DNA of 15,864 nucleotides from Bacteroidales bacterium. GTDB taxonomy: Bacteria > Bacteroidota > Bacteroidia > Bacteroidales > Muribaculaceae. This document shows, one piece after another, positions 1-6,490 of the stretch. Numbering within the stretch: position 1 is the first letter of the stretch; each line of letters opens with the position of its first letter. Below the pieces are notes generated by a model. That model did not search any database. It had not been told where the DNA came from and worked only from the letters and a program-made list of their open reading frames with translations. The stretch is from positions 1 to 15,864 of the forward strand of contig JAHZGZ010000093.1 in NCBI GenBank assembly GCA_019420545.1, in the 5' to 3' direction. The position numbers were made by a program, and so were the translations under genes.

Positions 1-192
1 ATATGATATGCCGAGATATTTGGCATCATCATGATCAACAAGTTCATAGAATGCATGGGTTATATAGCCGGCCGGTGGCGTTGCAGAACAAGGCACCTTA
101 ATTGTTTTTCCTTTTGCCACAGTATATGTCCCTGCTGCTATATAGGGACTCATTAACACGATATAGAGTAATGAGAGAATAAATCTATACAT
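1..192 (-). CDS. Partial secreted protein, N-terminal part only
   Basis: An open frame reads leftward from an ATG whose complement ends at 192 and is cut by the window edge after 64 codons, so the C-terminus is unknown. The first 20 or so residues form a typical Sec signal peptide (MYRF, then a hydrophobic stretch ending in SPYIAAG). The following mature part (TYTVAKGKTIKVPCSATPPAGY...) is rich in alternating hydrophobic and polar residues and has one cysteine, as in Ig-like beta-sandwich domains of Bacteroidetes exported proteins; that fold assignment is inference. It starts 32 bases after the stop of the secreted protein at 225-1574 on the same strand, so the two are probably co-transcribed. 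Function not recognised. The base composition is AT-rich, like its partner and unlike priA. Confidence 0.68.
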   Translation of the reverse strand, partial: MYRFILSLLYIVLMSPYIAAGTYTVAKGKTIKVPCSATPPAGYITHAFYELVDHDDAKYLGISY

Positions 193-224
193 TTTTATCA
201 GTTATTTATAGTGAAAATGATTTG

Positions 225-1574
225 TTATCTTAATCCATAGACTTGTCCTGTACCTTGGCAAGTAGAACATTTGCCTTGTCTCCCACTCCAACATTGGCGA
301 CAGGTGGACTCTGTTCCTAAGCCTCGAAGTATTCCACTTCCACCGCATGCCTGACAATTTCCTGTGCCGTGACATATGTAGCATGTTTTATTGCCATGAG
401 ATGATGTTGTTGCCGAATTTGACGTTACAGAATTTGATTCAAGAGAATTTTCTTGAAACAGTGTCTGATATTGTGTGGTTGAATATTGTTGCTTTAGTCT
501 TTCAAAGGACTCTATATCCATTAGATATATTTTTGCTTCCAACATTAAGTCTGAAGTAGTCATAAATAGTTTGACATTTGCAAGATTTTCGTCTACGAAT
601 ACTATTTGCTTCACACTTAATCCATTTATATTTCCAGATTTTGAATATGCTCGTGTGTTGTTTTCATCTTTAGAATAAAAAATAAAAGTATCGATATTAT
701 CAAATATGACTTTATCATCTTGAATTCTTATATATCCAAATGTTGGTTGATTATACCGTTCTTCATTGGTCTTTACATTTTTCATTTTATCAGAGGTACA
801 GTAAGCCATTGTAATTGGGAACTTGATGTCCTTAGATACACTTGGATATGTGGAACCACTATTTGTATTGCCATGATAGGGCTCTGAATTCCGTAACATA
901 TTACCATTAATATCTATATTAAGTCCAATCCAATTCCTAAAATCATTATTATATTTAGAATCAGTGGTATAGTGGTATCCTCCTTGAAGATAAAGCAGGT
1001 TTTCATATTCAGGTGGAATAATTTCTTTCCCATTTTTATTGCATGCGCCCTCTTTCCCATTTTTTTTTATGCTATAGTAGTAATCTTTATCCTCATCGAG
1101 TTTAGATATGGAATCATAACCACGAGAGGGTGGAATGATACATTTACCTTGGATCGAGTATATACCACAACTCCAATTTTCGTCCTTTACATGGAATTCA
1201 CCATCATAATAATAACAGAACTTCAATTTTAAACTTAATGGCAATATCCAATTGCCGGTTTCTGATTTGGCACCATAAAATGAGCCAGAAGAAACCTCAA
1301 TCCATTTATACCCGTCATCCTCGATCTCTAATGTCTCTTTTTGATATGTCGTCTCTGAATTAGAAGAGGTAGATATTGACGGTGTTTGTTGTGTCGATTG
1401 CTGAATTTGTTGTGTCGGTTGCTGAAACTGATTTTGTTGTGGCTGTTGTTGCAACTGGTTATTTAAGTTTTGCATCCCTTGCATCAAGCCATATAGAAAA
1501 CCATTCCAAAACTGGCAATTAACCGCTGATGCCAGAGAACATACGAAAAAAATAATTAAGAATCTTTTAAACAT
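225..1574 (-). CDS. Secreted protein with Gln-rich linker, WG-like repeats and C-terminal DnaJ-type zinc knuckles
   Basis: A 449-residue protein that I cannot name. Residues 1-20 are a signal peptide (MFKRFLIIFFVCSLASA); Cys20 follows but the residues before it (A-V-N) do not make a good lipobox. Residues 36-72 are a Gln/Ser/Thr-rich, low-complexity linker. Residues 85-230 contain motifs like WG repeats (GIYSIQGKCIIPP, GACNKNGKEIIPPEYENL), which in other proteins form beta-rich binding modules. The C-terminus (398-443) has four CxxC pairs, with C398/C401, C407/C410, C425/C428 and C436/C439, several followed by GxG as in the DnaJ cysteine-rich domain; two zinc sites are expected. There is no J domain. 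A zinc-knuckle domain behind a signal peptide is odd, because DnaJ proteins are cytoplasmic. The gene lies directly downstream of the structured RNA-like element and upstream of another secreted gene. AT-rich, probably accessory. Confidence 0.8.
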   Translation of the reverse strand: MFKRFLIIFFVCSLASAVNCQFWNGFLYGLMQGMQNLNNQLQQQPQQNQFQQPTQQIQQSTQQTPSISTSSNSETTYQKETLEIEDDGYKWIEVSSGSFYGAKSETGNWILPLSLKLKFCYYYDGEFHVKDENWSCGIYSIQGKCIIPPSRGYDSISKLDEDKDYYYSIKKNGKEGACNKNGKEIIPPEYENLLYLQGGYHYTTDSKYNNDFRNWIGLNIDINGNMLRNSEPYHGNTNSGSTYPSVSKDIKFPITMAYCTSDKMKNVKTNEERYNQPTFGYIRIQDDKVIFDNIDTFIFYSKDENNTRAYSKSGNINGLSVKQIVFVDENLANVKLFMTTSDLMLEAKIYLMDIESFERLKQQYSTTQYQTLFQENSLESNSVTSNSATTSSHGNKTCYICHGTGNCQACGGSGILRGLGTESTCRQCWSGRQGKCSTCQGTGQVYGLR

Positions 1575-1624
1575 GATTAATAATAGCCCTATAGTTCCTC
1601 CTGATTTAGGCTATATTATATTAC

Positions 1625-1720
1625 AAAAAAGCGTGAGAATCTGTATCGATTGCTCATCCCACGAATCGAGGCTCTGGCATGTGCCCATCACAGTAGAACG
1701 AGCAACGCGGAGCCTCACGC
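1625..1720 (-). terminator. Terminator-like stem with possible alternative pairing
   Basis: On the minus strand GCGTGAG (1720-1714) pairs with CTCACGC (1637-1631), and six U follow at 1630-1625, the form of an intrinsic terminator with a long internal loop. Inside it TTGCTC and GAGCAA (1700-1705 with 1650-1655) can extend the structure. A competing pairing, GAGGCTC (1716-1710) with GAGCCTC (1674-1668), uses part of the outer stem, so the two cannot form together in full. That arrangement would allow attenuation, but this is inference from base pairing alone. Confidence 0.45.
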
Positions 1721-1953
1721 TGTATGATATGACAATTAGAGAATACTATAGTGTATCCTCTAATGTGGTAATCATACCCGAAGGCGCCTATCGTTGACTC
1801 ATCCTTGACTGTGATATATGAAACTGCCAGATTTCGATCCGTCAAGAATAAGCGTCGGATAAACGCTTTTATATGTGTTTGCCAAGGCAAACCTCCTTGG
1901 CTATAAGAGCAACCCACCTTGAGCCCTAATCTGGACTCCGCGGTCGATATGCA
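1625..1953 (-). ncRNA. Candidate structured RNA or long 5' leader
   Basis: Read on the minus strand this gene-free stretch forms a string of hairpins: 1881-1887 with 1895-1901 (7 bp, 7-base loop), 1850-1855 with 1863-1868 (6 bp, 7-base loop), 1767-1770 with 1775-1778 (4 bp), and 1736-1746 with 1753-1763 (11 bp including one G-U, 6-base loop). A terminator-like domain then closes with 1631-1637 paired to 1714-1720, followed by six U. A plausible promoter ends a few bases before the proposed 5' end. Length would be about 330 bases. It matches none of tmRNA, RNase P RNA or SRP RNA as far as I can recall. It could be a stand-alone small RNA or a regulatory leader of the secreted-protein genes, whose first ATG is 50 bases past the U-run. 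Boundaries are inferred. Confidence 0.5.
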
Positions 1954-1957
1954 TTTG

Positions 1958-1987
1958 CGAAATTACAACTTATTTTTGATATTCAAA
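1958..1987 (-). promoter_or_regulatory. Bacteroidetes-type promoter of the structured RNA/leader
   Basis: On the minus strand TTTG (1987-1984) is followed after 18 bases by TAATTTCG (1965-1958), one mismatch from the Bacteroidetes -7 consensus TAnnTTTG. Transcription would start near 1951-1953 and run into the hairpin-rich region. The 18-base spacing is one short of the usual 19-21, but the same spacing is seen for the promoter at 14061-14089. Confidence 0.4.
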
Positions 1988-2187
1988 GCCAAATGCACTA
2001 AAAATTGCTAAAAATCATACTATTTGTTTGTTGTTTGTCGTGTTGTCCATTTGTTTGTAGCACTATTTTCAAGTACTATTTCAAGAAAATGATAGAAATT
2101 GTATTTTATAAGAATATACTCTTATTCTGGGTGCATTGAAATAGTAGTAAGGAAGTAGTTAATGTCTTTATTCTTTCTTCCTCCCGG
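1966..2187. other. AT-rich intergenic stretch downstream of priA
   Basis: No credible gene on either strand. The plus strand is T-rich with repeated TTTGTTTG words (ATTTGTTTG at 2022-2030 and 2049-2057). A near-perfect direct repeat lies at 2062-2073 and 2075-2085 (ACTATTTTCAAG and ACTATTTCAAG), and a 6-bp AT hairpin at 2111-2116/2123-2128. None has an obvious role; the left end carries the promoter of the structured RNA. Confidence 0.45.
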
Positions 2188-4719
2188 TTACATGGGGTCG
2201 ACGTCGTAGTAGACGAGGAGGGAGCGGAGTGACTTCTCGACCATGAATTCCTCGTAGACGGCGCGGAGAATGCTTTTTACCTTGCGCATCGAGGCCTCGG
2301 TCTCGACCTTGAGCATTATCTTGCGGATGTAGAGCGACTGTATGCGGCTGATGTGGGGCTCTTCGGGTCCGAACACGCGGTTGCCGAACAGCTCGTGGAG
2401 GCGCTTGGCGTAGCGCGCCGACGCATCGGCCACTACGCTCAAGTCGCGGTGCTTGAGATAGATATTTATCACGCGCGTGAACGGCGGGTAGTTGTAAAGA
2501 CGCCGCTCCTCAAGCTCGCGGGCATAGAACCCCTTGTAGTCATGCTCACGCAGAAATCCGATTACAGGATGGTCGGGGCGTGTGGTCTGCACCACCACGC
2601 GGCCCGGTATGTCGTCGCGTCGCCCGGCGCGCCCGGCTACCTGCTCGAGCATGTTGAACGCACGCTCGGCCGAGCGGAAGTCGGGGAAGTTGATCAGCGT
2701 GTCGGCACTGAGCACACCCACGAGGCTCACCCCGGCAAAGTCGAGCCCCTTGGTAACCATCTGCGTGCCCACAAGTATCTGCGCCTTCCCGGCCGAGAAG
2801 TCGGTGATGATGCGGTCGTACCCCTCTTTGTTGCGCGTCGTGTCGAGATCCATGCGCAGCACTTTGGCCTCGCCGAACGCGCCGTCGGCGATATCCTCAA
2901 GCCGCTCGGTGCCGTAGCCGAACACCTCGATGGCCGGTTCCTTGCACGACGGGCATATCGTAGGCAGCTTGTAAGTGGCGCCGCAGTAGTGGCACACCAT
3001 CTCGTCCTGGCGCCGGTGGTAGGTGAGCGACACGTCGCAGTACTGGCACTTAGGCACGTAGGCGCACTGCTTGCACATCACCACCGGGGCGAACCCGCGG
3101 CGGTTGTGGAACAGGATGGCCTGACGCCCCGCGCCCACCGCCTCGCGTGTGAGCTGCAACAGGCGCATCGACAGCGGCGAGCCGGTGGCACGCCCGCGCT
3201 TCTTCTCGTCGAGCATGTCGATTATCTCGATTTCGGGCAGCCGCGCGCCCTCGTAGCGCTCGGTAAGTTCGACCAGCCCGTAGCGCCCGGAGGTTGCCTT
3301 GTAATATGTCTCGACCGAAGGAGTGGCGCTCCCGAGCAGAGTCTTGGCGCCATGCATCGAGGCGAGCACTATGGCAGTGTCGCGTGCATTGTAGCGCGGT
3401 GCGGGGTCATACTGCTTGTAGCTCGATTCGTGCTCCTCGTCGACGATGACTATGCCGAGACGCGAGTAGGGGAGGAAGAGCGACGAGCGCGCGCCGATCA
3501 CCACGCACGGCGAATTGTCGTGGAGCAGCTTCTTCCATATGTCGACACGCTCGTTGTCGGAAAATTTCGAATGGTAGATCACCACCTTGTCGCCGAACAC
3601 TTTCTGCAACCGGCGCGTGAGCTGCGTGGTCAGCGCGATCTCCGGCACGAGGTAGAGCGCCTGCTCCCCCTTGCGCAGCACGAAGTCGATGAGATGGATG
3701 TAAAGTTCGGTCTTGCCGCTCGACGTCACCCCGTGGAGCAGCATCACGTCGTGGCTTAGAAATCCGAGATGTATGCGGTCGAGCGCCTCCATCTGGTGGT
3801 CGGTGAGGCGCGGCACCGTACCCGTGGCGACGCCCGTAAATCCGAAGCGGTTCACCTCGCGTGTGGCCACCGTTATCACCCCCTTGGCGGCGAGCGCCGA
3901 CACGATGGCCGGGCTGAGTCCCGTAGCCGCGAGAAGGTCGGCGCGCAGCACCTCCTGCTCCTGTCCGTTGTGGCGCTTCTTGTTGAGCATGTCGACGAGC
4001 GCTATCAGCAACTGCTCCTGCTTCGGCGCACCGTGTACCGAGTCGAATGCGCGGTGCATGGCCTCGGTATCGTCGTGCGGGAATGCGAGGCTCACTATGG
4101 TCTCGCGCTTGGCGCGGTAACGCTCCACGAGTTTCTCCGAAATCATCATCGCCCCGCGCTCTACCAGGCGCGACACGATCTGCGTGGTGCTCGCTATCCC
4201 GGTGCGCTTTTCAAGGTCGGCCACGGAGATGCGCCCGTGGTGGTCGACGGTCTGTATCAGCACGGCCTCAGCTTCGGTAAGCCGCGCCGACGTCTCCTCC
4301 TCGAAGTCTGGATTGATCTCCACGAATGTCTCGCTCTCGACTTTAAGGCCCGCGGGGAGTGCCGCTTTCATCACGTCGCCGATGCTGCACAGGTAGTATT
4401 CGCTGATCCACTCCCACAGCCGCAGTTGCGGATGGCGCAGCACGGGCCACGGATCGAGCGCCGTCAGCACATCTTTCGTCTGCATCCCCTCAGGGGCGAC
4501 AGGTGTGAGGCCACACACAATGGCCGTGTACAGCTTCTTGCGGCCGAACGGCACGATGACACGGCTCCCGATGCTTACTTTACCTTCAAGCTCCGCGGGC
4601 AACCGGTAGGTGAACGTGGTAGCGAGGGGCAACGGGAGAATCACCTCGGCATACATACCGTTGCCGAACATCGCGGTGCGCGGTGCGCCGTCGTCATTAT
4701 TTTGTCTGTCGTCACGCAT
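2188..4719 (-). CDS. priA: Primosomal protein N' (replication restart helicase PriA)
   Basis: PriA is a 3'-to-5' superfamily 2 DNA helicase that recognises stalled forks and loads the replicative helicase. All landmarks are present in the 843 residues: an N-terminal DNA-binding part (MYAEVILPLPL...FTYRLP, 22-41), Walker A GVTSSGKT at 330-337, DEEH at 427-430, GSATPS at 463-468, eight zinc-binding cysteines in four CxxC pairs (549/552, 558/561, 576/579, 589/592), GTQMVTKGLDF around 651-661 and QVAGRAGR at 693-700. The length is slightly more than usual, because the first 16-21 residues (acidic, polar) precede the normal family start. A promoter -7 element ends only about eight bases before the 4719 ATG, so the real start is probably the ATG at 4671 or 4656. 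GC-rich core gene, divergent from amtB. Confidence 0.96.
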   Translation of the reverse strand: MRDDRQNNDDGAPRTAMFGNGMYAEVILPLPLATTFTYRLPAELEGKVSIGSRVIVPFGRKKLYTAIVCGLTPVAPEGMQTKDVLTALDPWPVLRHPQLRLWEWISEYYLCSIGDVMKAALPAGLKVESETFVEINPDFEEETSARLTEAEAVLIQTVDHHGRISVADLEKRTGIASTTQIVSRLVERGAMMISEKLVERYRAKRETIVSLAFPHDDTEAMHRAFDSVHGAPKQEQLLIALVDMLNKKRHNGQEQEVLRADLLAATGLSPAIVSALAAKGVITVATREVNRFGFTGVATGTVPRLTDHQMEALDRIHLGFLSHDVMLLHGVTSSGKTELYIHLIDFVLRKGEQALYLVPEIALTTQLTRRLQKVFGDKVVIYHSKFSDNERVDIWKKLLHDNSPCVVIGARSSLFLPYSRLGIVIVDEEHESSYKQYDPAPRYNARDTAIVLASMHGAKTLLGSATPSVETYYKATSGRYGLVELTERYEGARLPEIEIIDMLDEKKRGRATGSPLSMRLLQLTREAVGAGRQAILFHNRRGFAPVVMCKQCAYVPKCQYCDVSLTYHRRQDEMVCHYCGATYKLPTICPSCKEPAIEVFGYGTERLEDIADGAFGEAKVLRMDLDTTRNKEGYDRIITDFSAGKAQILVGTQMVTKGLDFAGVSLVGVLSADTLINFPDFRSAERAFNMLEQVAGRAGRRDDIPGRVVVQTTRPDHPVIGFLREHDYKGFYARELEERRLYNYPPFTRVINIYLKHRDLSVVADASARYAKRLHELFGNRVFGPEEPHISRIQSLYIRKIMLKVETEASMRKVKSILRAVYEEFMVEKSLRSLLVYYDVDPM

Positions 4720-4726
4720 GATTCCA

Positions 4727-4734
4727 CAAAGTTA
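4727..4734 (-). promoter_or_regulatory. priA promoter -7 element
   Basis: On the minus strand TAACTTTG (4734-4727) matches the Bacteroidetes -7 consensus TAnnTTTG exactly. No good TTTG -33 box is seen at the expected distance (the sequence there is GTTA). Transcription would begin near 4720-4722, leaving almost no leader before the 4719 ATG, which argues that translation begins at 4671 or 4656. Confidence 0.45.
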
Positions 4735-4820
4735 CGAAATCCTGAAATCCTCGTAACCGGGTGATATGCAAAATAATGTTACATACATGCAGAATTATTG
4801 CGTAGAAAAATGCTGAATAA

Positions 4821-4852
4821 TTTGGTGAAATGGTTGACTTTTGTTTATTTTG
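4821..4852 (+). promoter_or_regulatory. Probable amtB promoter
   Basis: TTTG at 4821-4824, then 20 bases, then TTATTTTG at 4845-4852, one mismatch from TAnnTTTG. This gives a leader of about 78 bases. A second, perfect -7 match (TAATTTTG, 4922-4929) lies directly before the amtB ATG, but it has no matching -33 box and would leave no leader, so the upstream pair is preferred. I saw no binding site for a nitrogen regulator that I could name. Confidence 0.45.
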
Positions 4853-4936
4853 CGTCTTTAAAACTGGAATAATGCTGCTTTTTTCTTGGGAAATGTGGTA
4901 TTATGCTATGGTTAACTTATTTAATTTTGTTGCTTT

Positions 4937-6373
4937 ATGACTGTTAAAGGACGTAAAATCAGCTACGGATGGCTCATGGTGTTCGTGCTGCTGTTAGGAA
5001 TCAGTATTGTAGGGCTTGTGAGTACTTCTCATGCCGGCTCTTTCGACATGCCCAACGACCATCTCTTCGCCAATGTCGCCTGGATGATCACCGCTACGAT
5101 TTTCGTGCTTATGATGACCCCGGGACTGTCGTTTTTCTACGGAGGCATGGTGCGCGTGAAAAATGTGATCTCCACTATGCTTCAGAGCTTTATCGTGATG
5201 GGTTTTGTAAGTGTGATATGGGTTGTGTTCGGCTTCGGCCTCGCTTTCGGCAACGATATAGGCCATGTGATAGGCAATCCGTGCGACTTCTTCATGTTTG
5301 ATAACGTTGGTGTTGACAACGTTACCGATCCCACGTCGCCGCTGCTATCGCAGATCGGCATAGCCACGACCACCATTCCGCTGGCTCTTTTCGCCCTGTT
5401 CCAGATGAAATTCGCCATCATCACCCCATCGCTTATCACCGGCTCATTTGCCGAACGCGTCCACTTCTCGGGGTATCTCCTGTTCATGGTGCTGTGGGTG
5501 GTGATTGTATACTGTCCGCTCGCCCACTGCACATGGCATCCCGAAGGGCTGTTCGCTACAATGCACGTCCACGACTTCGCCGGAGGCATCGTGGTACATG
5601 CAGCCTCGGGTATCGCCGCCCTTGCCGGCGCGATATTCCTCGGGCGTCGCACACCCTCGCAGGATGCCGCCAAACCTGCCAACGTGCCGTTTGTGCTCCT
5701 CGGCGCGGCGTTGCTCTGGCTCGGTTGGTTCGGATTTAACGGCGGCAGCTCCCTGGCAGCCGACGGAGTGGCCGTATCGGCATTCCTCAACACCAACACT
5801 GCTGCCGCCACCGCAATGGTGACATGGGTTGCATTTGACGCCCTGCGCGGACGCAAGCCCTCGGCCATGGGAGCCGCCATAGGTGCCGTTGTGGGCCTTG
5901 TGGCCATCACTCCCTGCGCCGGATGGGTAACGGTGGGCCAGAGCGTGTTTATCTCGTTTGTGATCACCATCTGCTGCAACCTCGCCGTGTCGTGGAAAGG
6001 GTATACACATATGCTTGACGACGCTCTCGACGTGTTCCCCACCCATGGCCTCGGCGGTATACTCGGCACGGTGCTGACCGGCTACTTCGCTTATGATTTC
6101 TTTGCCGCACAGGATGCCGAAATGATATCGCGCACCGAGTTTTTCTGGAACCACATCCTGGTACTGCTTATTGTATTCGCCTACACATTCGGGGTAAGCT
6201 ACTTCCTCTATTGGCTGACCAACAAGATAATACCCCTGCGTGTATCGCGCCGCAGCGAGGAGATCGGCCTCGACATCTCGCAGCATGGTGAGGAATACGG
6301 CGTGGAAGGCACAGGCCTCGTCGAGGACACCATCAGCGACAGCGAATGGCTGCGCAGCGTCGAAGAAAGCTGA
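4937..6373 (+). CDS. amt: Ammonium transporter, Amt family
   Basis: Inner-membrane channel for ammonium uptake, normally a trimer. The 478 residues show a signal-like first hydrophobic segment (11-33), the entry-region motif MTPGLSFFYGGMVR (60-73), the pore twin histidines His221 (FAGGIVVHAASG) and His370 (DALDVFPTHGLGG), the NTNTAAATA stretch (286-294) and about eleven membrane spans. The tail EEIGLDISQHGEEYG (441-455) is the conserved C-terminal segment that contacts the PII protein GlnK in homologues. In many bacteria glnK sits beside amtB; here it does not, as the next gene is convergent. The ATG at 4937 gives a normal N-terminus. Length is usual for the family. Transcription probably ends in the large hairpin at 6410-6466. 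Confidence 0.95.
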   Translation: MTVKGRKISYGWLMVFVLLLGISIVGLVSTSHAGSFDMPNDHLFANVAWMITATIFVLMMTPGLSFFYGGMVRVKNVISTMLQSFIVMGFVSVIWVVFGFGLAFGNDIGHVIGNPCDFFMFDNVGVDNVTDPTSPLLSQIGIATTTIPLALFALFQMKFAIITPSLITGSFAERVHFSGYLLFMVLWVVIVYCPLAHCTWHPEGLFATMHVHDFAGGIVVHAASGIAALAGAIFLGRRTPSQDAAKPANVPFVLLGAALLWLGWFGFNGGSSLAADGVAVSAFLNTNTAAATAMVTWVAFDALRGRKPSAMGAAIGAVVGLVAITPCAGWVTVGQSVFISFVITICCNLAVSWKGYTHMLDDALDVFPTHGLGGILGTVLTGYFAYDFFAAQDAEMISRTEFFWNHILVLLIVFAYTFGVSYFLYWLTNKIIPLRVSRRSEEIGLDISQHGEEYGVEGTGLVEDTISDSEWLRSVEES

Positions 6374-6409
6374 AAACACAAGGGCAACTTAGGCTTTAGG
6401 ACCGAGAGG

Positions 6410-6466
6410 GTCGATAGGGTCAATAGGGTCATTAAAGACCTTAATGACCCTATTGACCCTATCGAC
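6410..6466. terminator. Perfect 26-bp inverted repeat, bidirectional terminator between convergent genes
   Basis: Bases 6410-6435 are the exact reverse complement of 6441-6466, with a 5-base loop (AGACC, 6436-6440). It lies between the stop of amt (6373) and the stop of the minus-strand gene at 6490, so it can end transcription from both sides, although it lacks a classic long U-run. The arms are built from 9-base units (see the repeat entry). Confidence 0.7.
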
Positions 6467-6490
6467 TTTATTGACTTTACCGACCCTACT
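6410..6490. repeat. 9-bp tandem repeat units arranged as a palindrome
   Basis: The left arm reads GGGTCGATA, GGGTCAATA, GGGTCATTA. After the loop the same unit appears in the other orientation: TAATGACCC, TATTGACCC, TATCGACTT, TATTGACTT, TACCGACCC, then TACTTACTT, which already overlaps the stop codon of the next gene. The unit is thus a GGGTCNNTA-like 9-mer, three copies one way and five or six the other, with decay towards the right. This looks like a small expanding repeat, not a simple terminator. Confidence 0.7.

Noticed and set aside
1625..1636. AAAAAAGCGTGA shared with 15427-15438, as a possible element boundary
   Set aside because: Twelve bases, A-rich, with no further similarity on either side; likely chance.
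1654..1917. 87-codon open frame on the minus strand
   Set aside because: It coincides with the hairpin-rich element, its product resembles nothing recognisable, and base pairing explains the sequence better. It remains possible if homologues show protein-type conservation.
2353..4764. Long open frames on the plus strand opposite priA (up to 468 codons)
   Set aside because: High GC and the codon pattern of priA open the opposite frames; products are Arg/His/Ala/Val-rich with no domain, and priA is certain.
4922..4929. TAATTTTG as the amt promoter -7 box
   Set aside because: Perfect match, but without a -33 partner and it would leave no leader; the pair at 4821-4852 fits better.
5182..6379. 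Open frames of about 300 codons opposite amt
   Set aside because: Shadows of the transporter gene; low-complexity products without known motifs.
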